From JAGOJE01 sp964553715 (GTDB taxonomy: Bacteria; Pseudomonadota; Alphaproteobacteria; Rickettsiales; Rickettsiaceae): 64,000 nt of DNA. The number at the start of each line of letters is the position of its first letter. Position 1 is the first letter of the stretch. The position numbers and the translations under genes are program-made. The stretch is taken from NCBI GenBank assembly GCA_964553715.1, contig CAZKKY010000002.1, positions 1-64,000 of the forward strand. Direction: 5' to 3'. Positions 8,709 to 19,025 of this stretch are shown here, piece after piece. The notes below the pieces were generated by a model that was not told the origin of the DNA, did no database searches, and was given only the letters and a program-made list of their open reading frames with translations.

Positions 8709-10082
8709 TTAACTTTCTTTACAATTATTTACAATTTCTAATACTTCAGCTTTTATTTTACCTTCTCTATTTTCGATATATAGATCTTCCCCTATAGATA
8801 CAGATAATGGAGATGCTATTATAGCGCCTGATTTAGCTCTAACGATGCTAAATCCTCGTGATATAACATTTTTATAGTCTAAACTCGATAAAAGGCTTGA
8901 ATATAATGTTATTTTAGTTTCTAACCTATCAATATATCCAGATAACACTTTCTCAAGCTGATTTTTTATTCTTGTAACATCTTCATATTTTTGTGGGATA
9001 AATTTTATAGGATTTAAAAAATCTATCCTATGCTGTTTTAATTCCATTAGTTTAATATTAACTAGTCTTGGTAGTGCTGCATATAATGAAAACACTATAT
9101 CATCTAATTTTTGCTGAACGCTCATAATAAGAGATTTAGGATCAGAAAGGGCATTATTATAAGTAGAACTCAAATTTTCCATATATTTTATTTTATTTTC
9201 TAGGATTTTTATAATCCTATTAAAATGAAGATCTAAAGTATATTTCAAATCTGCAATAACAGGTGTTGCTATTTCTGCAGCTGCAGTAGGAGTAGGGGCT
9301 CTAAGATCAGCAGCAAAATCAGACAGGGTAAAATCTGTTTCATGTCCTACAGCAGATATCACAGGAATAATAGATGCAGCTATAGATCTTACTACTATTT
9401 CTTCATTAAAGCACCATAGATCTTCTATGGATCCCCCTCCTCTTGCTACAATAAGAATATCTGGACGCAAATCTTGGGATAATTTATTAAAACCATTTAC
9501 TGCAGAAGTAATTTCATCTGCGGCATTTTCTCCTTGCACAGATACTGGCCATATAACCACTCTTAGAGGGCATCTATCCTTAATTCGGTGTATTATATCT
9601 TTTATTACAGCTCCGCTGATAGAAGTTACCACTCCAATAGTCTTAGGAAAAAATGGCAAAGCTTTTTTTCTACTATTATCAAATAATCCTTCTGCTTGTA
9701 GTTTAGTCTTCCTTTTAGCTAAAATTTGCATCAAGGCACCTTCACCACAAGCTTCTATATGCTCTACGCTAAGCTGATAACGAGATTGTCCAGCATATGT
9801 AGTAAGCTTACCTGTAGCAATCACTTCTAAGCCTTCATCTAGTTTAGCAGGCATCTTCGCTAGAGCATTTTTCCAACAAGTGGATGCAATTATGGCATTT
9901 TCATCCTTCAGATTGAAATATGCATGACCTGAAGCTGCAATTTTTAATCCTGATATCTCGCCTCTAATACGTACATAACCAAACTGCGTTTCTACAAGAC
10001 TTTTGATATGTGAAGAAATCTCGCTTACGGTGTATTCTTTTAACTGTAATTGATTTAAATTAATAATATTAGTCATAATCAT
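8709..10082 (-). CDS. xseA: Exodeoxyribonuclease VII large subunit
   Basis: XseA is the catalytic subunit of a nuclease that degrades single-stranded DNA into short oligonucleotides and joins in mismatch repair. An N-terminal OB-fold (about 15-115, with FGYVRIRGEISGLK) precedes the nuclease domain. The signature DILIVARGGGSIEDLWCFNEE and the metal-site region VISAVGHETDFTLSDFAADLRAPTPTAAAE (split here by residue) are intact. A coiled-coil region and a C-terminal segment SRGFSIVR follow. Its 457 residues are normal. It is divergent from lptD with 46 bases between starts. xseB is not in the window. Confidence 0.96.
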   Translation of the reverse strand: MIMTNIINLNQLQLKEYTVSEISSHIKSLVETQFGYVRIRGEISGLKIAASGHAYFNLKDENAIIASTCWKNALAKMPAKLDEGLEVIATGKLTTYAGQSRYQLSVEHIEACGEGALMQILAKRKTKLQAEGLFDNSRKKALPFFPKTIGVVTSISGAVIKDIIHRIKDRCPLRVVIWPVSVQGENAADEITSAVNGFNKLSQDLRPDILIVARGGGSIEDLWCFNEEIVVRSIAASIIPVISAVGHETDFTLSDFAADLRAPTPTAAAEIATPVIADLKYTLDLHFNRIIKILENKIKYMENLSSTYNNALSDPKSLIMSVQQKLDDIVFSLYAALPRLVNIKLMELKQHRIDFLNPIKFIPQKYEDVTRIKNQLEKVLSGYIDRLETKITLYSSLLSSLDYKNVISRGFSIVRAKSGAIIASPLSVSIGEDLYIENREGKIKAEVLEIVNNCKES

Positions 10083-10128
10083 AGCAATTAGATATTTCCA
10101 GAGAAGAGATTTTACTATATTTTACATT

Positions 10129-12306
10129 ATGAAGAAAAACAAGGTTACTTTAATGCATTTGCTTAGTTACCAAATTATCATAAGATATATGCTGATATTT
10201 GTTATAGGATTGTTATATCATAAAGCATCAGCAAATATTATGACTAATAAGGATAATTTTTTATCAGCAGATAATATTACCTATGATAGCACTACAAAAT
10301 CTGTTAGAGCTTATGGGAATGTTCATATTATTTCACAAGGATACATTATAACAGCCGATAATATAATTTACGACTCTATTAATGATGAGCTATTTGCAAA
10401 TGGTAATGTAAGAGTAAAATCTGATTCGAACGCTCCAGATCACAAAAAAATTCAACTTGACGGAGATAGTATATTTTTTGAAAATAAAATGAAAAGTGGA
10501 ATCATTCAAAATTTTATCTTATATTTTGGAGATAATTCTATCTTGGCTTCTACTATGGCAAAAAGAATCGACGAGAACCATAGTATTCTTAAAAAATCTG
10601 AATATACAGCATGTAGCATCTGTAATAATCGTTATCCACTTTGGAGTATATCTTCTAAGGAAACTGATCTAAACTTTGCCAAAGAAAAAGTAATATATAA
10701 AAATGTATTTTTTAAAGTCTATGGAGTGCCTATATTTTTTACACCTTATTTTGCTCATCCCACGCCTAAAGCAAAGGCTCAATCAGGAATTCTTATTCCT
10801 AATAAAAGTAAAGCTGGTATAGGTGTGCCAATATATTTCAGACCAAAAGATAATTTTGATAATACTACAACCCCAAGACTTAGTTCAAATGGATTAATAA
10901 TAGAAAATGAGACAAGATATCTATCTAAAGAAGGGGAATATAATACAAATCTTAGTTTTATAAGGTCAAATATTAAAAAGACATTAGATAACAATCAAAC
11001 TAAAAATCAAAAACAAAGTAGGTTCTATGTAAGTTCTAAAGCAGATTTAGTAAAGGGTAATTACAATTACGGATATGATTTTAATAGAACATCAGATAAA
11101 GCATATCTAAAAGAATATTATGATAAAAATGATCCTCACTTAACTTCAAATATATATATTGAAAAAATTAACAAAAGTAATTTTGCTAGAATAGATGCTT
11201 TGCATTTTCAAGAGCTAAAAGCTTCTACAGAAAAAGACTCAAATAGCTATGTATTTCCTGAAATTACTGTAAGACAAATAACACCAATAATAGATGATAG
11301 TACAAATATTATTCTAGAAAACAGCACAATACATTATTCTGAAAATAATAATTACAATGTTAGTCGGAATAATCTGACTACTATTTTATCTAAAACATAT
11401 AAAACTACAGATGGTCATTTAATTTCTTTGTCAGGATATAATAGAGCAGATTTTTATTATGCTAATATAGCAACCGCAAAAAAATTAGAAAAAAATGGTA
11501 TCGCAACCAGAAATATTCCAGAAATCCATTTAGGATGGCAATATCCTCTAATTAGACATGACAAGGAAAAGATGATTATACTAGAGCCAGAAATTCTATT
11601 CGTGGAAGGTTTTGGAACATATAAAAAGAATCTTAAATATGATTATATAGATGTAAATGCTTATGATTTAAATGAAGTAAATTTATTTAACTCTAATAGA
11701 TATAGTGGCTTTGATTTTCATGAATATGGTCGTCGTTTAAGCTATGGAATAAAAGCAAGATCAGATCATAAAGAAGGATACACCATTAAAGGCTTTTTAG
11801 GAAAATTAGAGTACTTAACAAATAGCAACGGCCCTCATAAAAACCCTGATTTACTAATCAAATCCTCAATTAACTTTAGTAATCTTGTAGAAATATATTA
11901 TAACACTAAAATATATAGTAAAACGTCATCGAAATTTAGGGAAGAAATAGGCGCTTGGTATAATAATAACATTATCTACAGCAATATTAGTATGATTAAT
12001 ATAATACCTTCTAGCTATTATACAAAAGACTCTCTAAATCAATATAGCTCAGGGATCAAACAAATGTTTATTGATACAAGATATAAGATAAATGATGAGT
12101 GGTCTGCTGGGTATGATATAAGATTTGACCTAGCCTCATATAAAAAAATATCACCAATATCACGTAATATAAAGATGACATATCATGGCGATTGTGTTAA
12201 TATCTCGATGCGAATTGGCAAAACATATACAGCAGACCCAACTCGCGGTATATACAAGACAGACAGTAATTCTGTTTCGTTAAGTTTAAAGACCTTAAGT
12301 TTTTAG
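10129..12306 (+). CDS. lptD: LPS-assembly outer membrane protein LptD
   Basis: LptD forms the outer-membrane barrel that inserts LPS, together with LptE. An N-terminal hydrophobic signal (about residues 15-35) is followed by an OstA-like repeat domain (about 40-170, DNITYDSTTKSVRAYGNVHI). The LptD barrel domain follows, with VYGVPIFFTPYFAHPTPKAK and GILIPN characteristic of the family. Its 725 residues are usual. It heads lptD-surA-rsmA-tsaD, with surA 9 bases on. This matches the E. coli lptD-surA-pdxA-rsmA order minus pdxA. Its presence implies an LPS-containing outer membrane. Confidence 0.93.
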   Translation: MKKNKVTLMHLLSYQIIIRYMLIFVIGLLYHKASANIMTNKDNFLSADNITYDSTTKSVRAYGNVHIISQGYIITADNIIYDSINDELFANGNVRVKSDSNAPDHKKIQLDGDSIFFENKMKSGIIQNFILYFGDNSILASTMAKRIDENHSILKKSEYTACSICNNRYPLWSISSKETDLNFAKEKVIYKNVFFKVYGVPIFFTPYFAHPTPKAKAQSGILIPNKSKAGIGVPIYFRPKDNFDNTTTPRLSSNGLIIENETRYLSKEGEYNTNLSFIRSNIKKTLDNNQTKNQKQSRFYVSSKADLVKGNYNYGYDFNRTSDKAYLKEYYDKNDPHLTSNIYIEKINKSNFARIDALHFQELKASTEKDSNSYVFPEITVRQITPIIDDSTNIILENSTIHYSENNNYNVSRNNLTTILSKTYKTTDGHLISLSGYNRADFYYANIATAKKLEKNGIATRNIPEIHLGWQYPLIRHDKEKMIILEPEILFVEGFGTYKKNLKYDYIDVNAYDLNEVNLFNSNRYSGFDFHEYGRRLSYGIKARSDHKEGYTIKGFLGKLEYLTNSNGPHKNPDLLIKSSINFSNLVEIYYNTKIYSKTSSKFREEIGAWYNNNIIYSNISMINIIPSSYYTKDSLNQYSSGIKQMFIDTRYKINDEWSAGYDIRFDLASYKKISPISRNIKMTYHGDCVNISMRIGKTYTADPTRGIYKTDSNSVSLSLKTLSF

Positions 12307-12315
12307 GAAGATGAT

Positions 12316-13200
12316 ATGAAAAACTATTTAGCTTTTTTAGTTCTATTGATCACATTTAATAGCTCTGCTGCTATAGAGAAAATTGTTGCTATAGTAAATG
12401 ATGACCCAATCACTTTTAGTGAACTAGAAGATCGAGTAAAAATGGTCGCCTTTTTATCAAATATTGATCAATCTGATGCCAAGAAAAATAAAGAACTTCG
12501 TACCGTAGCTTTAAATAGCCTTATAGACGAGCAATTACTTGAACAACAAGAGCAGAACTTGGGAATTAAAATTACTGAAGAGAATATAAAAATTGCTATA
12601 GCAAATATTGAAGAACGCAATAAAATGCCAAAGGGTCATTTAACTAATTTATTAAGCTCTAATGGCATAAGCGTTACAAGTTTTAAGAAAAAGGTCGCAA
12701 ATGATATCTTAAAATACAGACTCATTTCAGAGGTATTTGCTCCGAATGTAAAGCTAAGTAATGAACAATTTGAAGCTGTAATTTTTAATCATAAAATCAA
12801 AGATGCTGATGTAAAAATTAATATTCTTTCAGCTAAAAATGCTACAGAACATGGCTATCAAAAAATGTTAAATCTATCTAGAAAACTTACTACTTGTGCT
12901 AAATTGCGTCAATCCACCTACAGCAAGACTGCAACTCTTAAAACCATAGAAACTAAGTTTAGTATGTTAGATCCACAAATACAAACATTAGTAAAAAATA
13001 TGAAAAATGGTACCCATAGTAATGTAGTAAAAATAGGTGATGAGTTTAAAATTCTTATGCTATGCAGCAAGAAAATAGAAAATTTTACTGATGAAGAAAG
13101 TATTTATTTATCAAATTTTTTAATGAATAAGAAAGTATCTTTGAATTTAGTAAAATACCAAAATAATTTACGTAAAAAGGCTTATATAAAGATTTTCTAG
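12316..13200 (+). CDS. surA: SurA-like periplasmic chaperone/peptidyl-prolyl isomerase
   Basis: The protein begins with a signal peptide (about 1-19). A SurA N-domain follows, with IEKIVAIVNDDPITFSELEDR and then LNSLIDEQLLEQQEQNLGI. These features match the periplasmic chaperone that escorts outer membrane proteins such as LptD. At 294 residues it is much shorter than the 428-residue E. coli protein. At most one, strongly diverged, parvulin-like domain fits between about 165 and 260, so isomerase activity is doubtful. Its place between lptD and rsmA supports the name. Confidence 0.82.
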   Translation: MKNYLAFLVLLITFNSSAAIEKIVAIVNDDPITFSELEDRVKMVAFLSNIDQSDAKKNKELRTVALNSLIDEQLLEQQEQNLGIKITEENIKIAIANIEERNKMPKGHLTNLLSSNGISVTSFKKKVANDILKYRLISEVFAPNVKLSNEQFEAVIFNHKIKDADVKINILSAKNATEHGYQKMLNLSRKLTTCAKLRQSTYSKTATLKTIETKFSMLDPQIQTLVKNMKNGTHSNVVKIGDEFKILMLCSKKIENFTDEESIYLSNFLMNKKVSLNLVKYQNNLRKKAYIKIF

Positions 13201-13206
13201 GTTTTT

Positions 13207-14025
13207 GTGAATAGTTTACCTTCGATCTCTCTACATGCAAAATCCTATGGGATAAAACCTTGCAAAAGGCTAGGACAAAATTTTATTTTTGACTCTAGCC
13301 TATGCGACAAAATAGTAAGAGCATCTACAAATATTACAGAGAGAGATGTTCTAGAAATTGGACCAGGACCTGGTGGTCTTACTAGATCTATATTATCACA
13401 AAAGCCTCGCAAACTTATAGCCATAGAAAAAGACCCAAGATGTCTTGACCTTCTGATAGATTTGCAAAAACATTATTCTAATTTAGAAATCATTTCATCA
13501 GATGCTCTTAAAATTTCATTGAATGATTTAGTATTAGAAAAATCTCTTGATAAAATAACTGTTATTTCTAACTTACCATATAATATTGGAACCACATTAT
13601 TATTTAAATGGTTAGATAGTCCTGAAATAATAGAATCTATGACTCTAATGCTACAAAAAGAAGTAGTTGATAGAATTTGCGCTAGTCATTCTACTAAAGC
13701 TTATGGAAAGCTATCTGTAATGTGCCAAATTGTGGCTAATGTAACAAAAGAATTTGATGTGTCTCCCAAAGCTTTCTACCCTCCTCCTAAGGTATATTCT
13801 AGCATTGTCAAAATTATTCCTAAAAATATACAATATGATGCATTACTATTAGAAAAAGTCAGAGAAATAACGCATAATGCATTTATGTTTCGTAGAAAAA
13901 TGCTTAAGAAAGCCCTTCCCCAAATATCTGAAACTATTTTCAGAGATCTCAATATAAATCCGAATGATAGACCTGAAAACTTATCACCGGAGCAATATGT
14001 ATCACTAGCTAGGAAATTATTATGA
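13207..14025 (+). CDS. rsmA: 16S rRNA dimethyladenosine transferase
   Basis: RsmA (KsgA) dimethylates two adjacent adenosines near the 3' end of 16S rRNA during small-subunit maturation. The SAM motif [16 protein letters not shown] and the catalytic NLPYNIGT are clear, and [10 protein letters not shown] marks the N-terminus. Its 272 residues are standard. The start is GTG at 13207, 6 bases after the surA stop. The stop overlaps the tsaD start by four bases (ATGA), so the two are translationally coupled. Confidence 0.96.
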   Translation: MNSLPSISLHAKSYGIKPCKRLGQNFIFDSSLCDKIVRASTNITERDVLEIGPGPGGLTRSILSQKPRKLIAIEKDPRCLDLLIDLQKHYSNLEIISSDALKISLNDLVLEKSLDKITVISNLPYNIGTTLLFKWLDSPEIIESMTLMLQKEVVDRICASHSTKAYGKLSVMCQIVANVTKEFDVSPKAFYPPPKVYSSIVKIIPKNIQYDALLLEKVREITHNAFMFRRKMLKKALPQISETIFRDLNINPNDRPENLSPEQYVSLARKLL

Positions 14026-15044
14026 CTAAAATAGTTCTTGGGATAGAGTCCAGCTGCGATGATACAGGTGTTGCAATAGTAACAGAAGATAAGAAAATTC
14101 TATCTAATATAGTAATATCTCAACTAAAAGAACATGCACCATATAATGGGGTAGTCCCAGAAATAGCGGCAAGATCACATCTTATGAATCTAAGACTTGC
14201 TACTAAAGCTGCTTTTGCTGAAGCTAATCTTACAATGAGTAATATAGATGCTATCGCAGCAACTACAGGCCCTGGATTAATAGGTGGAGTAATTGTAGGC
14301 ACAATGTTTGCTAAAGCTATTGCATCAGTTACTAAAAAACCTTTCATAGCTATAAATCATTTAGAGGGGCATGCTCTAGCAGCGCGCTTAAGCAACAAAG
14401 TAGATTTTCCATATTTATTACTGCTAGCGTCAGGAGGGCATTGTCAGTTTGTATCTGTTTTAGGTGTTGGAAAATATCAAATTCTGGGACAAACTCTTGA
14501 TGATGCAGTAGGAGAAGCTTTTGATAAAACAGCAAAAATTCTTGGTCTGGGGTATCCCGGAGGACCTATTATAGAGAAATTAGCAAAAAATGGAGATCCA
14601 AATAAATATCAATTACCACTTTCTATGGTAGATAGAGAAGGATGTGATATGTCTTTCTCTGGTCTAAAAACAGCTGTTCGTTTATTAATAGAAAAAATCA
14701 AGCAGTTAGATGATCAAAAAATATCAGATATCTGCGCGTCTTTTCAATATACAATCTCAGAAATTTTATCTCGTAGAACCCTAAATGCTATTTCATTATT
14801 TAATAATAATCACAAAAGTTCAAACTTTGTTTTGTCTGGTGGGGTTGCATCCAATATATATTTAAGAAATCATCTTGCAAATTCTATAAGAAACAAAGAT
14901 TTTAATTTAGTAGCACCACCAATCACATTATGTACAGATAATGCTGCGATGATAGCATTTGCAGGAGTCGAAAGGCTTCGTATTAACAAAACAAATGATC
15001 TTCAAACATGTCCTAAAGCAAGATGGAGCCTTGAAGATTTATAG
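14022..15044 (+). CDS. tsaD: tRNA N6-threonylcarbamoyladenosine transferase TsaD
   Basis: TsaD transfers the threonylcarbamoyl group to A37 of ANN-decoding tRNAs, with TsaB and TsaE. The ASKHA-fold N-terminus is [16 protein letters not shown]. The metal-binding histidines are His113 and His117 in [34 protein letters not shown] and SGGVASN are further family signatures. Its 340 residues are normal. The ATG overlaps the rsmA stop. Its transcript converges on the PAS gene 46 bases downstream. Confidence 0.97.
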   Translation: MTKIVLGIESSCDDTGVAIVTEDKKILSNIVISQLKEHAPYNGVVPEIAARSHLMNLRLATKAAFAEANLTMSNIDAIAATTGPGLIGGVIVGTMFAKAIASVTKKPFIAINHLEGHALAARLSNKVDFPYLLLLASGGHCQFVSVLGVGKYQILGQTLDDAVGEAFDKTAKILGLGYPGGPIIEKLAKNGDPNKYQLPLSMVDREGCDMSFSGLKTAVRLLIEKIKQLDDQKISDICASFQYTISEILSRRTLNAISLFNNNHKSSNFVLSGGVASNIYLRNHLANSIRNKDFNLVAPPITLCTDNAAMIAFAGVERLRINKTNDLQTCPKARWSLEDL

Positions 15045-15090
15045 TAATTATCCAGCAATATTATTTGCTATTTAAAATCAATCAAGCATA

Positions 15091-15540
15091 CTATTGGGAT
15101 AACATTTTTAAAACATTAAGCTTTAATAATTGAATATTTTTATCTATATCCCTTGCAGCTTGTTCAAACTCTTGTTCAAGTCTTTTATTGTGAGTAATAT
15201 TAATTGATACTCCTACAACTCCTATTACATTATTATCTTCGTCGAATAACGGACTTTTTGAACTTAAAAACACAGTCTGGAAACCGCCGCTAATCATTGG
15301 CCTTTCTTCGACATCATATTGTTTGCAGTTATTTATAACCATCAAATCTGTTTCTCTGATTTTACTTGCTTGATCTTTCCAAGGCATCTCATAGTCAGTG
15401 CTTCCAATTATTTGATCGCTACTCATACCAGACATTTCTGCCATATACTTATTACATCCAAGATATTTTCCTGACAAATCTTTCCAGTAGACGCTTGCAT
15501 CTATAGCATCAAGTATTTGATAATCTAGGTTATTTTTCAT
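15091..15540 (-). CDS. Stand-alone PAS-domain protein
   Basis: A single PAS/PAC domain fills most of this 149-residue protein. VYWKDLSGKYLGCNKYMAEM and IIGSTDYEMPWKD are close to the PAS domains found at the front of sensor kinases of intracellular bacteria, and VIGVVGVSINITHNKRLEQ is the PAC end. A short helical tail (about 120-149) could mediate dimerisation. No kinase, cyclase or DNA-binding output domain follows. It starts 19 bases after the sucD stop on the same strand, so it may be co-transcribed with sucCD. Ligand and role are unknown; it may be a remnant of a sensor kinase or a trans-acting sensor. Confidence 0.75.
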   Translation of the reverse strand: MKNNLDYQILDAIDASVYWKDLSGKYLGCNKYMAEMSGMSSDQIIGSTDYEMPWKDQASKIRETDLMVINNCKQYDVEERPMISGGFQTVFLSSKSPLFDEDNNVIGVVGVSINITHNKRLEQEFEQAARDIDKNIQLLKLNVLKMLSQ

Positions 15541-15559
15541 AAATTAAATCAAATGTAAG

Positions 15560-16432
15560 TTAATTGAGCAAATCATACATTGTTTTTCCAATCGTAGCAG
15601 GTGAATTTGCAATAGTAACTCCAGCACTTCTTAAAGCTTCAAGCTTATGCTCAGCAGATCCGCTGCTACCAGAAATAATAGCACCAGCATGACCCATTCT
15701 TTTTCCTTTAGGAGCAGTAACCCCAGCAATGAATCCTACAACAGGTTTTTTGATTTTGGAATGTTTGATAAATTCTGCAGCATCTTCTTCGGCATTTCCT
15801 CCGATTTCACCTATCATAATTATAGCCTTTGTTTGATCATCAGCTAAAAACATTTCTATAGAATCAACAAAATTTGTACCATTAACGGGATCTCCACCGA
15901 TACCAATACAGGTTGATTGACCAAGGCCAGCAGCAGTAGTCTGAGCTACGGCTTCATATGTTAAAGTACCAGATCTTGATACTATACCTATAAAGCCAGG
16001 TGTATGAATATGGCCAGGCATAATTCCTATCTTACACTCATTAGGTGTAATAATTCCAGGACAATTAGGGCCAATCAAACGTGTTTTAGAACCTTTTAGA
16101 GCTCTTTTAACCATAACCATGTCAAGTACTGGTATGCCTTCTGTTATACATACGACAAGCTCTATTTTAGCATCAATCGCTTCTAAAATAGAATCAGCCG
16201 CAAATGCAGGTGGAACATATATAACGCTAGCATTAGCATTAGTACGGTTTACCGCTTCTTCTACAGTATTATATACAGGAAGATCTAAATGAGTATTCCC
16301 CCCCTTACCAGGAGTCACGCCACCAACCATTTGCGTTCCATAACTAATTGCTTGCTGGGAATGAAAAGTCCCTTGAGAGCCAGTGAAGCCCTGACAAATA
16401 ACCCTTGTATTTTTATTTACCAAAATCGACAT
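15560..16432 (-). CDS. sucD: Succinyl-CoA ligase (ADP-forming) alpha subunit
   Basis: SucD with SucC converts succinyl-CoA to succinate in the TCA cycle with substrate-level phosphorylation. The CoA-binding region includes [17 protein letters not shown]. The phosphohistidine is in [17 protein letters not shown], and [12 protein letters not shown] is conserved. Its 290 residues are the standard length. It begins 14 bases after sucC on the minus strand. Confidence 0.97.
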   Translation of the reverse strand: MSILVNKNTRVICQGFTGSQGTFHSQQAISYGTQMVGGVTPGKGGNTHLDLPVYNTVEEAVNRTNANASVIYVPPAFAADSILEAIDAKIELVVCITEGIPVLDMVMVKRALKGSKTRLIGPNCPGIITPNECKIGIMPGHIHTPGFIGIVSRSGTLTYEAVAQTTAAGLGQSTCIGIGGDPVNGTNFVDSIEMFLADDQTKAIIMIGEIGGNAEEDAAEFIKHSKIKKPVVGFIAGVTAPKGKRMGHAGAIISGSSGSAEHKLEALRSAGVTIANSPATIGKTMYDLLN

Positions 16433-16446
16433 ATCTTTACCTTTCT

Positions 16447-17607
16447 TTATTTTGTAGCTTCAACAATTTTACTAGCTGCATCAGCTAAATCATCTGCTGG
16501 AATTATTTTTAATCCTGAATTTGCTAAAATTTGTTTGCCAAGTTCAAAATTTGTTCCTGCAAGCCTTACTACTAATGGTACACTAAGTCCTACATCTTTA
16601 GCGGCAGCAATTACACCTTCAGCTATGATATCACAGCGCATAATCCCACCAAAAATATTAACCAGAATACCTTTTACATTACTATCAGAGAGAATAATTT
16701 TGAAAGCCTCGGTGACTCTTTCTTTATCTGCACCGCCGCCTACATCTAAAAAATTAGCCGGGGATGCGCCGTATAGCTTGATGATATCCATAGTAGCCAT
16801 AGCAAGACCAGCGCCGTTAACCATACATCCAATAGTACCATCCATTTTCACATAGCTAAGGCTAGCTTCTGAAGCCCTAGTTTCTAAAGGGTCTTCCTCC
16901 GATTCATCCCTAAGGAATAATATATCTTTATGTTTAAATAATGCATTGTCATCAAAGTTAATTTTTGCATCTAGAGCTATAAGATTGCCATTAGAACTAA
17001 GTACTAGTGGATTAATCTCAATCTGAGATGCATCTGTTGAGATAAAAGCATTATAAGTAGATTCTACTATTTGGACCATATTTTTAAGCTGTTCGCCTTT
17101 AAACCCAAGGGCAAATGCTATTTTGCGACCATGGAATGACTGAATCCCAACAGCAGGGTCAACAGACACTCTAAAGATTTTTTCTGGAGTATTATGTGCG
17201 ACTTCTTCTATATCCACCCCTCCTTCAGTTGATGCCATAAATGTAACACAGCTATTGTCCCTATCAAGTACAGCACTAAAATAATATTCTTGCTCTATAT
17301 CACAACCAGATTCTATATATATTCTTTGGACTTTTTGTCCTTCAGGACCGGTTTGATGAGTTACCAAATTTATTCCAAACATACTATGGGCAGCTTGTTT
17401 TGCTGACTCTTTATCTCTTAGTACTTTTACTCCTCCAGCTTTGCCTCTTCCACCAGCATGTATTTGTGCTTTTACCACATAAATTGAAGCATTTAGGCCA
17501 TCAATAGCACTATCAATTTTTTGTGGATCTAAAATTACTACACCTGTTGAAGTTGGCACACCATATTTGCGTAATATTTCTTTCGCTTGATATTCGTGAA
17601 TATTCAT
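16447..17607 (-). CDS. sucC: Succinyl-CoA ligase (ADP-forming) beta subunit
   Basis: This is the ATP-grasp subunit of succinyl-CoA synthetase. The N-terminus [18 protein letters not shown] and the motifs [26 protein letters not shown] and FLDVGGGA are diagnostic. Its 386 residues are normal. sucC leads the sucCD unit and is divergent from sspB; both promoters must lie in the 128-base spacer 17608-17735. Confidence 0.97.
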   Translation of the reverse strand: MNIHEYQAKEILRKYGVPTSTGVVILDPQKIDSAIDGLNASIYVVKAQIHAGGRGKAGGVKVLRDKESAKQAAHSMFGINLVTHQTGPEGQKVQRIYIESGCDIEQEYYFSAVLDRDNSCVTFMASTEGGVDIEEVAHNTPEKIFRVSVDPAVGIQSFHGRKIAFALGFKGEQLKNMVQIVESTYNAFISTDASQIEINPLVLSSNGNLIALDAKINFDDNALFKHKDILFLRDESEEDPLETRASEASLSYVKMDGTIGCMVNGAGLAMATMDIIKLYGASPANFLDVGGGADKERVTEAFKIILSDSNVKGILVNIFGGIMRCDIIAEGVIAAAKDVGLSVPLVVRLAGTNFELGKQILANSGLKIIPADDLADAASKIVEATK

Positions 17608-17735
17608 ATTGATAATTTTGATTAAAGTTTCCAGCCGCTACTCTACACGAAATGAATGATTCTTGCAAAGAATATTTGGATTTTGTATAGTCTTATAAAA
17701 TAGTAGATTTTAGTAATTATAAACAATAGTAGAAA

Positions 17736-18206
17736 ATGAAAGACTTAATAAATTATCCCAAAGTTGTTGATGAAGCAATGCGCTCTGTTGTGCCCAGTAT
17801 ATTGTCAATAATTGAAAAAAATGGACCTCTAGGAGAACATCATTTCTATATTTCTTTTGATACTAATATGTTTGGAGTAGAAATTTCTGATAATATCAAA
17901 TCAGATTATCCTGAAGAAATGACAATAGTATTACAGCACCAATTTGAAAATCTTACAGTAGAAAAATCAAGATTTAGTGTTACGCTTTTCTTTAAAGGTA
18001 AAGCTGAAAAGTTAGTAATTCCATTTAAAGCAATTACTGCATTTTCTGACCCTTCCGTAAAATTCACTATAGAATTCACAAGCCATGACCCTATACACAT
18101 GGAAGAAGAAGCGCATGATAAAAAAGAAAAAACACCTATAGAAGAAGATCATAATTCTACCAATGTAATTACTTTGGATAAATTTAGAGATAAAAATAAA
18201 AAGTAA
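17736..18206 (+). CDS. sspB: ClpXP adaptor SspB (alphaproteobacterial type)
   Basis: SspB tethers substrates, including tmRNA-tagged peptides, to the ClpXP protease. The protein has the SspB beta-sandwich pattern HHFYISFDTNMFGVEIS and TLFFKGKAEKLVIPFKAITAF. A charged flexible tail ends in VITLDKFRDKNKK, the kind of short C-terminal motif used to dock on ClpX. Its 156 residues are usual for alphaproteobacteria. A tmRNA gene lies at 63136-63398 of this window. rnhA starts 1 base after the stop. Confidence 0.88.
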   Translation: MKDLINYPKVVDEAMRSVVPSILSIIEKNGPLGEHHFYISFDTNMFGVEISDNIKSDYPEEMTIVLQHQFENLTVEKSRFSVTLFFKGKAEKLVIPFKAITAFSDPSVKFTIEFTSHDPIHMEEEAHDKKEKTPIEEDHNSTNVITLDKFRDKNKK

Positions 18207-18207
18207 G

Positions 18208-18663
18208 ATGGACAACAAAAAACCTAAAAAAGTTATTATTTATACTGATGGTGCATGCTCTGGCAATCCTGGACCTGGAGGATGGGGAGCTTATATGATA
18301 TGCGACTCCAAAACAAAGAGGATTTTTGGTTCCGAAAAAAATACAACAAATAATAGGATGGAAATAAAAGCAGCAATAGAGGCATTAAAGACTTTGAAAT
18401 GGAAGTGTGATGTAGAATTACATACAGATAGCGTATATCTTAAAAATGGAATCACCACATGGATAGAAAAATGGATACAAAATAATTGGTATAGCAATAA
18501 AAAACTGGTCAAAAATATTGATTTATGGCAAGATTTACTAGAAATAACGAAAGAGCATAACATCTCTTGGTATTGGGTGAAGGGGCATAGCGATAATGTT
18601 GGCAATAATATAGCAGACGAACTTGCTAACCTTGGCAAAAACGCAGCAAAGGAGATAATTTAA
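18208..18663 (+). CDS. rnhA: Ribonuclease HI
   Basis: RNase HI cuts the RNA strand of RNA-DNA hybrids. The acidic active site is visible as IYTDGACSGNPGPGGWGAY (Asp14), NRMEIKAAIEAL (Glu), LHTDSVYLKNGI (Asp) and the final conserved Asp in NIADELAN. WYWVKGHSDNVGN holds the loop histidine. Its 151 residues are standard. It is in a tightly packed run sspB-rnhA-NDUFA12-mlaD-rlmH; its stop overlaps the next start by one base. Confidence 0.97.
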   Translation: MDNKKPKKVIIYTDGACSGNPGPGGWGAYMICDSKTKRIFGSEKNTTNNRMEIKAAIEALKTLKWKCDVELHTDSVYLKNGITTWIEKWIQNNWYSNKKLVKNIDLWQDLLEITKEHNISWYWVKGHSDNVGNNIADELANLGKNAAKEII

Positions 18664-19025
18664 TGTCCGTTTTAGATAAAATATGGATAAAATTCACTAG
18701 TAAATTTATAGCTGAAGATAAATTGGGTAATAAATATTATGAGTCTAGTAAAAAAAATTCCATTGGAAAAAACATTCGTTATGTTACATATAGCGCTAAT
18801 ACTCCAGACCCTTCTTCAATCCCACCAGTATTTCATGGATGGCTACACTACATGACCGAAGAGATAGAAATACCTATAAAAAGCGAATCTTTTCCATGGC
18901 AGATAGAACATAGCAAGAACCTTACTGGAACAAAACATGCTTATAACCCTTTAAAACATTCAGCTAAACGCGCTGAAGTGTCTTCTGACTATCAACCATT
19001 TCAACCAAATAAAGAATTATTATGA
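18663..19025 (+). CDS. NADH:ubiquinone oxidoreductase accessory subunit, NDUFA12 family
   Basis: NDUFA12 (B17.2) is a supernumerary complex I subunit shared by mitochondria and alphaproteobacteria. The 120-residue protein has the family pattern EDKLGNKYYESS near the N-terminus and then PPVFHGWLHYMTEE, with PWQIEHSKNLTGT towards the end. It probably associates with the complex encoded in part by nuoABCD at 31783-34477. Its ATG overlaps the rnhA stop and its stop overlaps the mlaD start. Confidence 0.92.
   Translation: MSVLDKIWIKFTSKFIAEDKLGNKYYESSKKNSIGKNIRYVTYSANTPDPSSIPPVFHGWLHYMTEEIEIPIKSESFPWQIEHSKNLTGTKHAYNPLKHSAKRAEVSSDYQPFQPNKELL

Noticed and set aside
9427..9777. 116-codon plus-strand frame within xseA
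   Set aside because: Antisense shadow of the conserved ExoVII nuclease domain.
16289..16855. 188-codon plus-strand frame
   Set aside because: Antisense to the sucD start and sucC end; it spans both real genes and has no recognisable protein pattern.
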